A stretch of DNA of 64,000 nt from Bathymodiolus brooksi. Its lineage: Eukaryota > Mollusca > Bivalvia > Mytilida > Modiolidae. How positions within the stretch are numbered: the first letter of the stretch is position 1; the number at the start of each line of letters is the position of its first letter. Both the position numbers and the translations under genes were made by a program. This document shows positions 10,068 through 21,643 of this stretch, one piece after another. The stretch covers positions 24,137,462 to 24,201,461 of the forward strand of contig OY804589.1 of the NCBI GenBank assembly GCA_963680875.1, given 5' to 3'. The notes below the pieces were generated by a model. That model was not told where the DNA came from. It did not search any database and saw nothing but the letters and a program-made list of their open reading frames with translations.

Positions 10068-11132
10068 GAGGGACAGCCGATATTACAGTTCATGAAAAGG
10101 CTTCCAATGGTCAACTGAAGGAATTATGCAGGGCGACTGGTAATGACTGTGGCGGCACGTCAATTGATGCTAGATTCTTTAAAGTGCTTCAAGAAATAGC
10201 TGGAGAAAAAGTAATATCAGAATTTAAAGAAAATAAGGGAAAGAACCCTTTATCTTATTTAGATCTGGTTCGAGAATTTGAAGCAGTAAAACGAACAGTT
10301 GGAACAGAGAAAAAGACAAAAGTCAATTTAACAATTCCATTTGTTGCAATAGACGAAAAATGCAAAGATTTTGAAGGGAAGAGTTTACAATCCGCCATTG
10401 ATTCGTCGTCGTATGTGGACAAAATAACTCTATGTAGTGACAGACTGAGATTTAATGCCGATTTAATAATCAAGCTCTTCACACCAACAATTGACAGCAT
10501 CATTACCTTAATGAAGAACACCCTTTCCAATAGGTCCACGAATGGTCTATCAACAATTCTAATGGTCGGAGGATTTTCCGAATGTCCTCTGATACAAGAT
10601 GCCGTCCAGGCAGCATTCCCTGGCAAGCGACTTATAATACCGGAAGATGCTGGTATGTCGGTATTGAATATGGGCTGTTTTATTTGGACATCGTCCGGAT
10701 TTCATTCGGTCACGTGTGATGAAATGCAGCTACGGCGTAAAGACGAATATTCCTTTTGATAAGAGAAGGCATGATGTAAAACAGAAGGTTTTGATGAATG
10801 GGGAAGAAAAATGCGACAATATTTTCTCTCAAATAATTGAAAAAGATAAGATGGTAGAAGCCGGAACGAAAGTGTTGAAGTCGTACTTTACTCCGTATCC
10901 ACACCAAGACGTTATGGATTTTTTTATTTATGTATCAGAAAATCAATATCCGTCATACGTTGATGACGATGGTTGCTCTCTACTTTGTAGACCTACAATT
11001 ACATTCCCTGAATCATGTGCGGAAAGGCGCTGGGTTGACGTTGAATTTATCTTCGGAAATACGGAAATTGGAATGAGAGCGGTAGACAGGAATTATGGGA
11101 AGAAAATAACCTCTAGGTTTAATCTGATTTAA
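10068..11132 (+). pseudogene. Copy 1 exon 4 with frameshift
   Basis: It follows ATTTTAG|GAGGGACAGC and completes [13 protein letters not shown]. It encodes the C-terminal part of the ATPase domain, with [16 protein letters not shown], and the rest of the protein. At 10666-10675 it reads TTGAATATGGGCTG where copy 2 has TTGAAAGGGGCTG, one base longer. The shifted frame stops at 10757-10759. The original frame stays open from there to TAA at 11130-11132, the same final codon as copy 2 (FNLI then stop). Confidence 0.85.
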
Positions 11133-11600
11133 CATTTATTTTGTTTTATTTTTGTGTCCAGTAGCTAAATGCTAGACTGCACCAAATACAAAACATGGGT
11201 AACAATAGGCCATTTGCATATTCCCGATTTGATTCTAAAATTAAATGTGTTTGACATTTCTTTTTCATATGAGTTATTGTCCTTGCGTGAGAGCAAAGGA
11301 TAGCAAAAATAATTTTATTATAATTTTCTTAAAAACTATCTATATATATTTGAATGCTATAAAAATTAAGGGGTAATTTCATTCACAAGTTTTTACAACA
11401 TTTAAATTGCATACAAAGCAACATTTTTCTATTGGAATTTGAACTGTTCAGTCAGACTGTGTGGTATTTTGTGTTAGTGACTATGCCATTATACACAAAG
11501 TGTCATAATTTCGTTGATAAAAGATGTATTTATATCTTACTGTATGATATGTACAACACGATAGTTACTACCGCTAATTCTTAATATAAGCATGTCTTGG
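11133..11600 (+). other. 3' flank of copy 1, homologous to that of copy 2
   Basis: Sequence after the stop aligns with 60553-61565: GTCCAGTAGCTAAATGC, CATATGAGTTATTG, TAAAAATTAAGGGGTAATTT, then TTACTGTATGATATGT. Copy 2 has about 0.5 kb extra (about 60815-61340). This marks the right limit of the duplicated unit. I could not fix the polyadenylation site. Confidence 0.6.
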
Positions 11601-11705
11601 GATTTGTTATTGCTCGTAGTATGGTAGTATGAATGTTTTCATTACGGTTTGGTGTGGAAAAAAAACCGTCGCCTTCATCCATAAGAAAATAATTGGTCCA
11701 TTACA

Positions 11706-11968
11706 GGGTTTATGGTGTTTAACGCCACTTTCAAAAATATTTATTTATATCGTGGTGGTCAGTTTTATTGGTGGAGGAAACCGGAATACCCAGAGAAAAC
11801 CACCAACCTGTGGCAAGTCACTGACCAACTTTATTACATACGGGTTGTATATAGCACACACTATCGTCATTTACGGGATTCGAACTCGCAACGTTAGTGG
11901 TGATATATAGACACTGATTGCACATTTGGTTATAAATCCAACTACCATACGATCACGACCACGACGGC
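11706..11968 (-). mobile_element. SINE-1 copy
   Basis: TTTATGGTGTTTAACGCCAC at the left, GTGGAGGAAACCGGAATACC in the middle, GGGATTCGAACTC (B-box complement) and CCAACTACCATACGATCACG at the right. Minus-strand orientation by the B-box-to-tail rule. ORFs across it are read-through of the repeat. Confidence 0.85.
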
Positions 11969-12050
11969 CCTTGGTCCATTACATAGCGTTGCTTATTTTC
12001 TAAAGCATTGATTGATTGATTGATTGATGCTAACTTTAGCAGCATAGGTT

Positions 12051-12240
12051 GGTTTATGGTGTTTAACGCCACTTTCAACAATATTTCAGTTATATCGTGA
12101 TGGTCAGTTTTATTGATGGAGGAAACCGGAGTACCCAGAGAAAACCACCGACCTGTCGCAAGTTACTGATAAACTTAATGTTGTGTCGAGTATACCTCGC
12201 CGTGAACAGGGGTTCGAATTCAACCCGAGTTCGACTACTT
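12051..12240 (-). mobile_element. SINE-1 copy, head truncated
   Basis: It starts at GGTTTATGGTGTTTAACGCC, with GAGGAAACCGGAGTACCCAG and GGGGTTCGAATTC, then loses similarity near 12240, so the tRNA-like head is incomplete. It is in the same orientation as the copy 80 bp to the left. Confidence 0.8.
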
Positions 12241-12244
12241 TGCA

Positions 12245-13295
12245 ACTCGACTAAATCTGGAGAAAACATCATGGCGCATGCAAATTATGGAAGTTAATTT
12301 TCATAGATGACTGTTAAAAAGAGACATAAACATGGCCATTTTAACAGCTTTATTGGCCCCTTGGTAAAGCAGTGTACTGGGGCCCTTTTCTACACATCCA
12401 CTCAAAATTGAACATATATTTATTGTATCTGTGCTTCCAACAAAATAAGTGTTTAAACATTAAAAACATGCTGTACACAACATACACATATTAGCATGAG
12501 CCCCTATGCTCGTGAGATCTTCGTATAACTGCCCTGCGTATATATACATAAAAAAAATATATAACAAAGATATTTTGCCCTGAAGTTGTTTAGCAGTTAA
12601 TTTCTATTTAAATTAACAGCTCAAATATTTTTTTTCATTTCCGAAATACATCTAATAAAGAAGGAAAACATTGTGTACTCATTTGAGAATGAAATAATGG
12701 TAATTTGCAACTTGTAAGCATCAAGTAACTCGATAATATTTTGAGATTATGTTGATATACATGTAGTTAAAAAGTATTATAAGCTGAATAACAAATATAT
12801 TACGGATTTAACCATTTTTTTGTTAAATACAGAACCAAACTGTCGTATAAATTTTTTTTTGATTATTTTTGTTTGTTTGTTTCCTTTTTGTTTGTTTATT
12901 TTTATTTTCCTTTTGTTTTTTTTTACCACGTACATAGTCCCAATTCATATTTAAAACCTTATTAAATATTTTGCATCTTTTATTTTCATTTTCCGTATTT
13001 CTAGATGTCCCTTTTCGTACCTCTGACATTCTTTGTTCAATGACGTCAAATATTTGTCACGTGATATTTTATGTACTGAGGTGTCTCATAAAGGAAAATC
13101 TTGTTCAATATTTCTAAATCAACACAATTTCATATGCAGTAAATTTAATAAACTTTATAATTATAACATTAATATATTACATAACAAAACAACGGGTTTG
13201 TGAAACAATTTCAATAATTAAAATGCTAACAATAAGCAAAAACTTGGTGTGGCCCCGTGACCTCGAAAGTTTTAAAGGCGGAAACTTTAACACAC
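12245..13295. other. No gene recognised
   Basis: AT-rich, with T- and TTTG-rich stretches near 12860-12920 that generate a low-complexity minus-strand ORF. No splice-bounded exon, SINE or known transposon end was found. Confidence 0.5.
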
Positions 13296-13780
13296 TTTCA
13301 CTTGTTGATTGTTATGTTCAAATTTGTAATGGTACAGCCGTGGAACATGGGAGTTTGCTGAATTGTTCTGGTGTTTGTGACGGAATTAACTGTTGTAAGA
13401 GGGTTATAATCACAAAATAAATCATCATAATTTACATCCAAAATGTCAACGGCGTCCGTAACCGACGATGAAACATGTGTATTGGCTCTCATTTGAACAA
13501 GTGATGTTGAACTTGAACTGTTTTGTGTCGGCGGCATGAGTTGCAACCGGGAAGTACTGTGCGGTGGCATTATTGAGGATAGTTGAGATGGTTGCTCTCC
13601 ACGAACAGAACTTGTGATAATGTCTCCCATAACTTGTTTTTCCTTTGATGAAACACGTTGATATACTGCAACTGACGAGGCAGATTTGTGTCCGGTAACT
13701 GCCATAATTTGGGGACGCATGTTAAGTGTCGTGTGCATAAATCGATTTATCACGTGATCGCATGACGTTCCACTCAACGA
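13296..13780 (-). pseudogene. Crypton-like tyrosine recombinase, C-terminal fragment
   Basis: The minus-strand ORF of 159 residues begins near 13777 and ends at TGA/TAA close to 13298. Near its start it reads MAVTGHKSASSVAVYQRVSS, which fits the end of a tyrosine recombinase catalytic domain: the GH dipeptide, then after about nine residues the likely Tyr nucleophile. A Ser/Thr-rich linker and an IDDLF-like acidic patch (YDDLFCDY) follow. It ends in FHGCTITNLNITI, a short tail resembling that of Crypton-like proteins of marine invertebrates. The upstream catalytic Arg and His-box region is not visible in the preceding 150 bp, so this is a 5'-truncated copy or a terminal exon. Assignment is by recognition, not by search. 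Confidence 0.55.
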
Positions 13781-13799
13781 CTACATTGAATGGTATTTC

Positions 13800-16700
13800 C
13801 TGAGGATTTGTTGATGTTTTGATAAGCCAATCACAGTGTTTACTATTTGTCACAGGTGAGTAATTTATGTTAATACATAAAAGGAAAGTATAAACAGCGA
13901 GTACATATTGATGTTAATACATGGTGTTAACGTAAAAATGTGCAAACTAAGAAAAACCTGAAAGGGTATTATTTGGGCGTCGTTTCGATCGCCATTTCCT
14001 GAAACTGGTGACCTCAATTTCATACAAATTACATCAAAATTACGGAAGACTTATGCTTGAAAATTGAACATGATGTACAAAAATGATTTTTATGACAAAA
14101 AATGTAAAAAGTCGTCTTAAGTCGTCTCAAATTATCTCATTACGGCTAGGGAGGACAAACGTAGTCGTCGATAGCGTTATTATTTTCTGTCAGAGTAGAA
14201 AAAACCCGAATTTTCACCTTTTTGATTTCATTAGAAAAACACCTAAAATTTATTATTTCGTCATAAAAAATATATCAGATAAAACTTGAATACTAGAACT
14301 TTATTAATTTGGTAGTTATAAGCATTAAAAATATGATTGGGTACTACTACTGAACGTCCAAAGTGAAGTCGTTTCGAGAAAATCGGACGCCATCTTGATT
14401 TATGTGTCAACGAACAGCCCATTTTCAAAAATAATTCCGGGAGCTATCCGTGGACCAATATTCTTCATGCATGGCTTAAAATTTGCAGAAAGTCTTCAAT
14501 TTTACCAATCCGACCGCCAAAAATTAAAAACAATCGAAATCGTAACATAAAATATAAAAGTTTACAAAACAGTGTTTTTAAACTCGCTTACCACACTTCC
14601 GAAAAATATTGGGGGTCAAATATCAATAAACTGGACCTTCCTCTAAAGATATGTCGCCAAGGTTTCAATGGATAAGCAGTAATAGCTCCCGGAAATCATT
14701 GGATGTTCAGTCCATATTTTCTGAATTTGCAATCAGAGTTGAGCGGGAAGAGTTATCGGACGTTGTGTGGCGCATGACCGGGATGTATGTCTTCCGCCAT
14801 TTTGGCCAGGACAATTTCAGAGTTGTACCAAAGAAAAATAGAATTTACCGACGTATTGTTCTACCAATTGATACAATAATTATCTAGCATTGATGTATTC
14901 AGACCACGGAGGTCAATCATGCACGGTAAGTAACAAAACTTCTTCTAAAATATAGTTTTATTCTCAAAAGAAATATCGTTTTCAACCGGATCAAATGGGG
15001 GTTAATTTTGAAAACAAAAGATGCACAAAAATCGCACAGAAACTTTACACGAACTGAATAAATGTTTATCTTTGTTTCGATAAATGAAAAAGAAATGGGA
15101 TTTAATTCACGATTTTATTATTTTACTCGAAAAATGGCGAAAACGGCAAGCATCAATATAAAGTTGTCAAATTCTCCCAATCTATAAATAACTTTATCCA
15201 AGCAGAGCTTTGTTGACGTCATCATGGCTGTTCGGAAATTATCGGGATTTATTAATACATCTATATAAAGGAATTGTTCCGGTATTCTTTGATACTTTTG
15301 TGAAATGTTCAAGATTTTTTATATTTTTTGGTTTTAAATGAAATTTGTCTACATGAAAACTTTTTATGCATTTCTCATTAAGTTCCTAGTGTATATTGTA
15401 GCAATACATAGGACAATTGTTTTTAAATAGTAACATGAATTTCCATGCAACATTTTTGAAACAATTTATTTAAATTGTTATAAAACATAATTATTATGTT
15501 TCAGTGCTATTAGGGAAGCTTTATGAAATATATGCTTAATGCATACATTACAGTATGTGAATGTATTAACATTCTGGCTATATACAATGTAATCAGTGGC
15601 AGTGCATGTGATATGCTAAGTTTAATTAATTACATTTTTTTCATTACACCATTACTGTGTGCAAACTTGTTTGATATGACAGAACATTTATGATGCATGC
15701 AGCAAACATTTCTGGAATAATGCTATTTTTCATATAGAATCTATTTGCCACCAAGCATATATGCATAAAGAAAATTTTTAGTCGAAGAGTGCATTGTATT
15801 AAAGCTTTTTTCATTTGTACATGTATGATAAACTATTTCTGGAAAAGATAAATTATTTTTAGTTCTTTATTTTTATTCTGTATAACATATTTTAAATGTT
15901 TATTTTTATTTTTATTTTACAGGTGTGATCGTGGCATCTCAGTAGATCATTAAGAGTTTTAAATCATTAAAATGACACTTCTGAAAGTTGATGCTGTTGA
16001 TTATGATTCAGTTAATCAAATATGCATAGGATATGCATAGGATCACAAAACACACAATTTAAAGAATTCACAAAGATTTCATTTGGAATAAGTTGGTCAT
16101 GAACTGGGACACAGCACTATTTGTAGTCGTCAAATGTAAAATTATAGTATATAAAGGAAAAGAGAGTGACATTGAAGACTGTTATGAATTAAGATTATAA
16201 ATAATAGTAGAAGATAACAGTTTATTGATTTGTGACAATAAAAATGATAACTTTGAAAATTTGGGACTTTCTAATCGCATGAACTGTTCGCTTAAATCAG
16301 CTAAAATTGTCAAATTTGAGGTTTTTCCCAGACAAAAAAATGAAAATCATGTATAAAATGTGCTAATTAAATGTTTAAAAGATAACATTACTTCAAGGCT
16401 GGCTTATAAATTGCACAGAGAACATATCTGATAATCCAAATAAGACTTTTCATGGAATACGGGGCCATAATTGAAATATTATTTTTACTAAATTTCCAGG
16501 TAGAGGGCTAATGAACCAGGACATAGTTCATACCAGTGTCAGAATTGGGGTTGCTGATAGTTTTCTCCTTGTAGTATACAGTTATAGGATCAAAATAATA
16601 CCAAACACTTGAACATTTAATATTATAATATTCGACAATTATTGAAATTGTATCAATTTCGGGAATTATCTGAAATTTTGATTGAACAAAGAAAATTGAC

Positions 16701-18030
16701 CTTTTCAATGGAAAAAATGGCAGTTTTTACACAAACTGTAATAATAACTTCATTGATGTATGGATATTGAGGTTGTTTACCATAAAAATATCAATTTGAA
16801 CATACAAAATATAATTAATTCCCTAAAATAACTTATTTTTACACTTTACCGAGCTCAAAATAATAAGCTGCAGAGTTTATGATTCTGGCGCTACAGACTT
16901 TGAGAATTTTATTTGCTGATAAATATAGGTGTTCCCTGTTAGAGGGTTCTTTTCCTTACCAAAATCAGTATTCAGAAAAATTCTAGTACTTTTTTCAGAT
17001 TTTTTATGACCAAAAACTTGATTTTTCGAATAAAATTTGACGTTAAAATTATGGAGGCCTGCGCAAAGGAAATAATATTAAAAAAATATATATATTAATT
17101 GAATAAATGATATTCTTGATATTTTTACCTAGAGACTGGGCACTTTGTGGACAGTGTTGCAAGTTTCAGCCTTGCAAGTTAAAGGTTCTTGAAGATATTT
17201 GACCACAAACCTGGTAGTTTGAACAAGCAGACGGCTGACACATAACCTAAATTAAAGTCCAAAGGCTATTTTCAATGTTTTAAATTCTGTGACATTTTTT
17301 TCATATAACACCTACAGGTGTGTATAATACCTCTTTTTGAAGCATAAGGAGGATACATTACTATAGAAGAAAGCATGATAACCTATTAGGTAGTGAAAAT
17401 AATATATTTTGGTCCAAAAATGTCAATTTTTTAACATTTTTCAAAAAAACAGAAAATCGACCACTTTTGGCTCACCGAAAAGGCCATAACTTTTGAACAG
17501 CTCAACCGATTTTAATAATTTTTGTACCAAAATTTCCCATTTGGTATGTACTGTCATGATTTATTAGCATTTCAATTTTTGGCTTGACCACCCTATTACG
17601 GCCTCCCGAAAGTACTCAATTTTTGCTGTTTTTTTCGATCCGGCGACTAACATCGTGTTACTTTAGTACGATCGTTTCACAGAGAAATAACACACATTTT
17701 ACAATTTTCTTGGCAAAATTGTCATCCAGACTAATTATGATATAATTCAGATGCAATACATGAACATCGATCAGTAAAAGAAATAAAAAAGAGACGGAAT
17801 TGATGCAAAAAGTTGCCAGTTTGCTCAGGAATACAGAGTAGTAGCACACACAGTGTCCCACATTTTTTGTGAGGAAAGAAGATTTCTTTAGGATAAGGGA
17901 AATCTTGTCCACACCTAGCTCATGTCTTTAAATCTATAAATAAGTAAATCATAATACAGCAATAAATACTGTCAGTGAGAAGATGCTGTTGCGGCAGCCC
18001 TACACTTTAATGGAAGAAGAAGAATGTTGA
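13800..18030. other. Long region with no supported gene
   Basis: About 4.2 kb of AT-rich sequence. ORFs at 14083, 14651, 15118, 16508 and 17658 are 60-85 codons, show no domain signature and have no consistent splice context. A short inverted pair exists (TTCCGGGAGCTAT near 14433 against ATAGCTCCCGGAA near 14681). It may hold untranslated exons or regulatory sequence for the gene that begins near 18232, but nothing proves that. Confidence 0.45.
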
Positions 18031-18033
18031 ATA

Positions 18034-18070
18034 CCCCCCCCCCCCCCCCACCCCCCCCCCCCCCCCCCCC
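18034..18070. repeat. Poly-C tract (C16-A-C20)
   Basis: Sixteen C, one A, twenty C. Such tracts are slippage-prone and the reported length may not be exact. It is not inside one of the MITEs described at 39989 and 42790. Confidence 0.9.
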
Positions 18071-18958
18071 TGGCAATAATAGTCGAAAGGTACGGTCAGC
18101 ACGTACCATGTAGAAATTTGAGTAGGGAATGCATATTGGGTCAAAAAGGGTAGTTTTTAGTCTTTCAAGAAATTCTTTGCATTTTACTTATAGTAATTGC
18201 TTGAATCTATATACATGTATCATTTTTAGATGGATACTCCAGTGTCACATACACACACACAAGATACAAGAAAGTGCTTGTTTAAGAGTCCTGTAGATGC
18301 AATGCAAGAATGTGACCTACCTGGATATGTTACACCAGAGAAAATTAAAAGAGAAACTGATAGTAGTATTTTATCATGAAGTTTGAATTATGGCGAGCAA
18401 AAAACAATTCTTCAAGAAACTAGTTAGACATCCATAATACAGCAATAAAAGTGCACAGGTTCCTTTTGTTTATACTTGCTCAGGTTTTCTCTCATGCACA
18501 TTTACTTCATATCCGTTCTTTTTTCAATACATGTTTCATTCACCAAAAAAAAACTACACTACTATTCTTTAGTAAACATTATTTTATTTAAATATAAAAT
18601 CTAATGTAAATCAAGTTCAGCCCTTTGATTTGAACAAATATAGGGCTATGCCGAGCTCAGCATGATACAACCACATCATGTCGACCAAGGAAATGTGAAC
18701 AAGTGTACTTTAAAGTGAATGTGGACACAGTTTTTAGCTAGACACAATAATTTGCTTGACACAAAAGATGGCTGCCAAAGGTTAAAATTCATTGCCCTTA
18801 CCTACCTGTACTCATCAAAACATATCATAAAAAGTTTGTCCAAATCTGTATATCTACCTACTCTACTTTGTTGTCTATAAGAGGCATTTAATATATGTAT
18901 ATGTACATGTGCAGTTACATGTATCAAGATTGTTTCATGTTGCCATTGTGTATTTCAG

Positions 18959-19211
18959 GGATTTTCACATAAGCCCAACAGGAATATTAGTTGGTCGCCT
19001 CGAAAATGCACACCACAAAAGAGCCCTCCAAAGAAGAGAAGTAGAAATAGAACTTGGTCACAGCAGCAATTGCGCTCCCTGGTAGAATATGTTGCTTTGC
19101 ACAAAGATGCTCAGAACTCAGAAAACGAATGGCCTGCTATGAATGATGACAACAATTACTGGTTTAAAGCAAGTGAATTTATCAAGCAGACTTGTGGAAC
19201 TGTACGAGGAA
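18959..19211 (+). pseudogene. Exon b: basic, SANT/Myb-like segment
   Basis: Starts with GGA after the acceptor, 84 codons plus one base, ending in a consensus GTAAGT donor. Residues show a Lys/Arg/Ser/Pro-rich lead and then three spaced Trp/aromatic positions (TWSQ, EWPAM, YWFKA) and a CGTVRG end. This is typical of trihelix/MADF/SANT folds. The next exon completes a Thr codon and continues with SCRAKVVNYFRKTF, so the domain spans the intron. Confidence 0.45.
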
Positions 19212-19766
19212 GTAAGTATTTGTACATTTTTGTTTGCATACACAGTGAGCACAATTTTTAAGAGGTTAGCATGGTGAAATGAGGACCCAAGACCTGGCAC
19301 ACATGGTGACCTGACCTGATCAAGGCCATAGGTGGAGGTCAGATCAGATCACTGAGTGGGTCAGGTCAAGGAACCTCATTTTACCATGTTCATAGTGACC
19401 TCATGAAAGGTAATTAATTGTTTTATTATACCAATAAAAATAACAAGATTCTATAATTTATGTGCAATATTTTATTAGAATTTTGTTATTAACGGTATTA
19501 GTGGTAACATTTGGAAAACTATTGCTTACTTTACTGATATACACTTCAGGTACTAGAATTAGATTGTGATTTCCTGTTTACAAACAGATGAAAAAATTAG
19601 TGTTGCTTTTAGCCAAAAAACCACTGGAACTGTATTGAAAGTCTGAAACAGACTTTTAATGAACAGTTGCTGCAAGTAACTCATGCCAACTGAATTCAAT
19701 CATGGTCTTGAACAATTCAGTTACTTTTTTGTACAATAGTAATTGTTTTTCTTTTTAATTTTCCAG

Positions 19767-20423
19767 CTACATCATGCAGAGCCAAGGTAGTGAATTACTT
19801 CAGAAAAACTTTTAAAACAGTGTCTGATGCTGAAGAACAATTTTCAATAGATTATGAAGATATATGTACTACAAATATATCAGATGATTCCGGCTTTATT
19901 GAAGTGTCAACTCCATCAACACCTGCAACACCCTATAGTGTGGAAAACTTTGTGGATTATTATTTGGCAAAATTCAGTAAAGAACAAGTAACAACTATTT
20001 GGAAGAAACTAGGGAAAGAGGTTAGTATCAATGAGAAAGTACAGACTTTAAGATCAGTTTTGTCTGAACATCAGCTTATTAACATAATTCACACAGCATC
20101 AAGTAACTGCTGTGAACAAATATTGATATCAAATTTTACAATTCTTCATCCAGGACACCAAAAACAGAGTCTAGACAAGTTGTTTGAGATGTCAGCTTAC
20201 AACGAAGGATTGAAAGCAGGTACAGATAAATTTGTGAGCCTTTCCATTCAAGCAATGAAAACACTCAAAAAGGAAAGGAAAACCAAATGTCCTAAAAGAC
20301 TTCGTAAAGTGTTTAGGACTGACCAGGCCAGATTCCCAGGAACCTCTTATGCCAGTCGACCGCATGCCATTTGGCTTAATTCAGCATCAAATACAGTTCT
20401 TTTGTGCCAGTGATATACGACAG
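19767..20423 (+). pseudogene. Exon c: main exon with internal frameshift
   Basis: It encodes an acidic Ser/Thr-rich linker (STPSTPATPYS), then a helical segment (QVTTIWKKLGKEVSINEKVQ and IIHTASSNCCEQILISN). The frame is lost near 20275-20330, within an A/G-rich run. The correct downstream frame runs to CAG|GTAAAC. No start codon is expected because the exon is internal. Confidence 0.5.
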
Positions 20424-21075
20424 GTAAACATTGTTTCAATCATTTTTTCATATATATACATTTGAAAATAACTATGTGAAAAGAAAATTATCTATTATTC
20501 TAATATGACGTCCTTCAAACGCTTTGAGTCCAAACGCTCTGGGTAAAACTTTGTGACATAAAGACCTACCTGTGGTAAAAACAATATATACATATGGCTT
20601 CCATGAATTATTTCTTAAATAATATACAAATGTAGATGAAAAGGTTAAAAAGACAGTTCCATTGTACATATAACATTAACAGCATATGGTCGACTTAATT
20701 TCACTGCAGTATGCACTCATAAAGTACTAGTAGATATAATAAGTAAGAGTCAACAATGCAGAACACCATAACAAGATACATGTATACCAAACAACAACCC
20801 GAAATAAAAGCAACAGAAAAGATGCCGAGACAAACAAACAAATACAACAGGAAGTCACAAAATTATGGTGACGAAAATATGCACTTCTTTTTTTATGACA
20901 GTAGCAAAATAAATCCATGGTTTGGTTTTTAAAAGAATACAGTGTAACTTACGTTTAATCATGGAGTCTATATACTGATATTACTAAATACCTTGTTTAT
21001 CTAACTAAGCTTCACATATAATATTCCTATCTTATAGCTTCATCCAAATACAATCAGTTTTTAAATTTTGTACAG

Positions 21076-21207
21076 ATATCAATACCAGACGATTATTATC
21101 AGTGGATAGAAACCTTAGATGCAGAGTTCGAAGACAGACTTGGAAGAATTTTAAGAGGTCCAATGTGGAGTGGGCAGTCATCGGATTGTATTGGAGATCC
21201 TTTAAAG
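21076..21207 (+). pseudogene. Exon d
   Basis: 44 codons, phase 0 at both ends, clear acceptor and donor, reading DDYYQWIETLDAEFEDRLGR and RGPMWSG. Further exons would be expected downstream, but the next coding-like block (21644-21895) lies on the other strand, so the gene is probably truncated. Confidence 0.45.
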
Positions 21208-21640
21208 GTACTTTGTAATTTATTTGTCTTTGTCAGTACATTCCAGTTTTGCAAACAGATATAGTGTAAATGAACAAGAGTCAAAATCACATGAATACCA
21301 GGATTTAAATTAACATAAGTAGATCAACAGCATATTTACTAAAAAAAATACAGATGGACAAAATTGCTTACCGGGAAATATTATAAAGCAAAAAATTGTG
21401 CTTTTATACATTTTGTAGCTGTTCCTCATCTCGAAGTCATTATAAATATGATAAAGCTTAAAACAGTGAGTCAAGATCAAGACAGCTTAGTAGTACATTT
21501 TGCTATTTATTGTCATTCATAAATATTCAATGAAAACATTATAAATTAGAATTGTACGTGTTCAGTTCATTATCTGGCAACCACTTGTTCTTCTTACACA
21601 TCTGGATATAACATCTCAGTTTACGAATGTTCAGGTTTCT
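21208..21640. other. No gene recognised
   Basis: AT-rich interval between the + strand gene remnant and the minus-strand HIRAN-like exon. No repeat family was identified. Confidence 0.4.
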
Positions 21641-21643
21641 CAC

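Larger units (their letters stand above)
4812..11132 (+). pseudogene. HSPA12-like: HSPA12-like HSP70 family pseudogene (tandem copy 1)
   Basis: Four exons match copy 2 at 47724-60552 in size, phase and splice sites: 4812-5123, 5952-6170, 8781-8934 and 10068-11132. HSPA12 proteins are divergent HSP70 relatives with an actin-like ATPase fold, expanded in bivalves and linked to stress and immune responses. Motifs remain readable: LDFGTT in exon 1, TVPAIWTD in exon 2, DLGGGTAD across the exon 3/4 junction and VGGFSE in exon 4. Two lesions are visible. The codon at 4965-4967 is TAA where copy 2 has TCA. An extra base at about 10666-10675 shifts the frame to a TGA at 10757-10759, after which the original frame resumes to the ancestral stop at 11130-11132. 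Sequence is otherwise well conserved, so inactivation looks recent. Assembly or sequencing error could explain the frameshift, less easily the substitution. Confidence 0.85.
18232..21207 (+). pseudogene. Multi-exon gene with SANT/Myb-like exon; frameshifted, function unknown
   Basis: Four blocks fit one gene. Exon a begins after CATTTTTAG at 18232 (MDTPVSHTHTQDTRKCLFKS) and ends near 18375; its donor is unclear. Exon b is 18959-19211, from TATTTCAG| to GAGGAA|GTAAGT, with a basic KKRSRNRTWSQQQL stretch followed by WPAMNDDNNYWFKASEFI, which has the look of a SANT/Myb-like DNA-binding fold. Exon c is 19767-20423, from TTTTCCAG| to CGACAG|GTAAAC. Exon d is 21076-21207, from TTTGTACAG| to TTAAAG|GTACTT, 132 nt, phase 0. 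Exon c changes frame between about 20270 and 20330: the upstream frame stops at 20411-20413, whereas the +1 frame reads MPVDRMPFGLIQHQIQFF and joins smoothly to exon d (SIPDDYYQWIETLDAEF). A single indel therefore interrupts it. I do not recognise the protein; it could be a host gene or a domesticated transposon protein. Confidence 0.5.

Noticed and set aside
11712..12297. Small ORFs on both strands at 11.7-12.3 kb
   Set aside because: They lie inside SINE-1 copies and match the same frames in other copies.
14651..14887. 78-codon + strand ORF as a gene
   Set aside because: No recognised domain, no splice context and no neighbour supporting it; chance length in this region.
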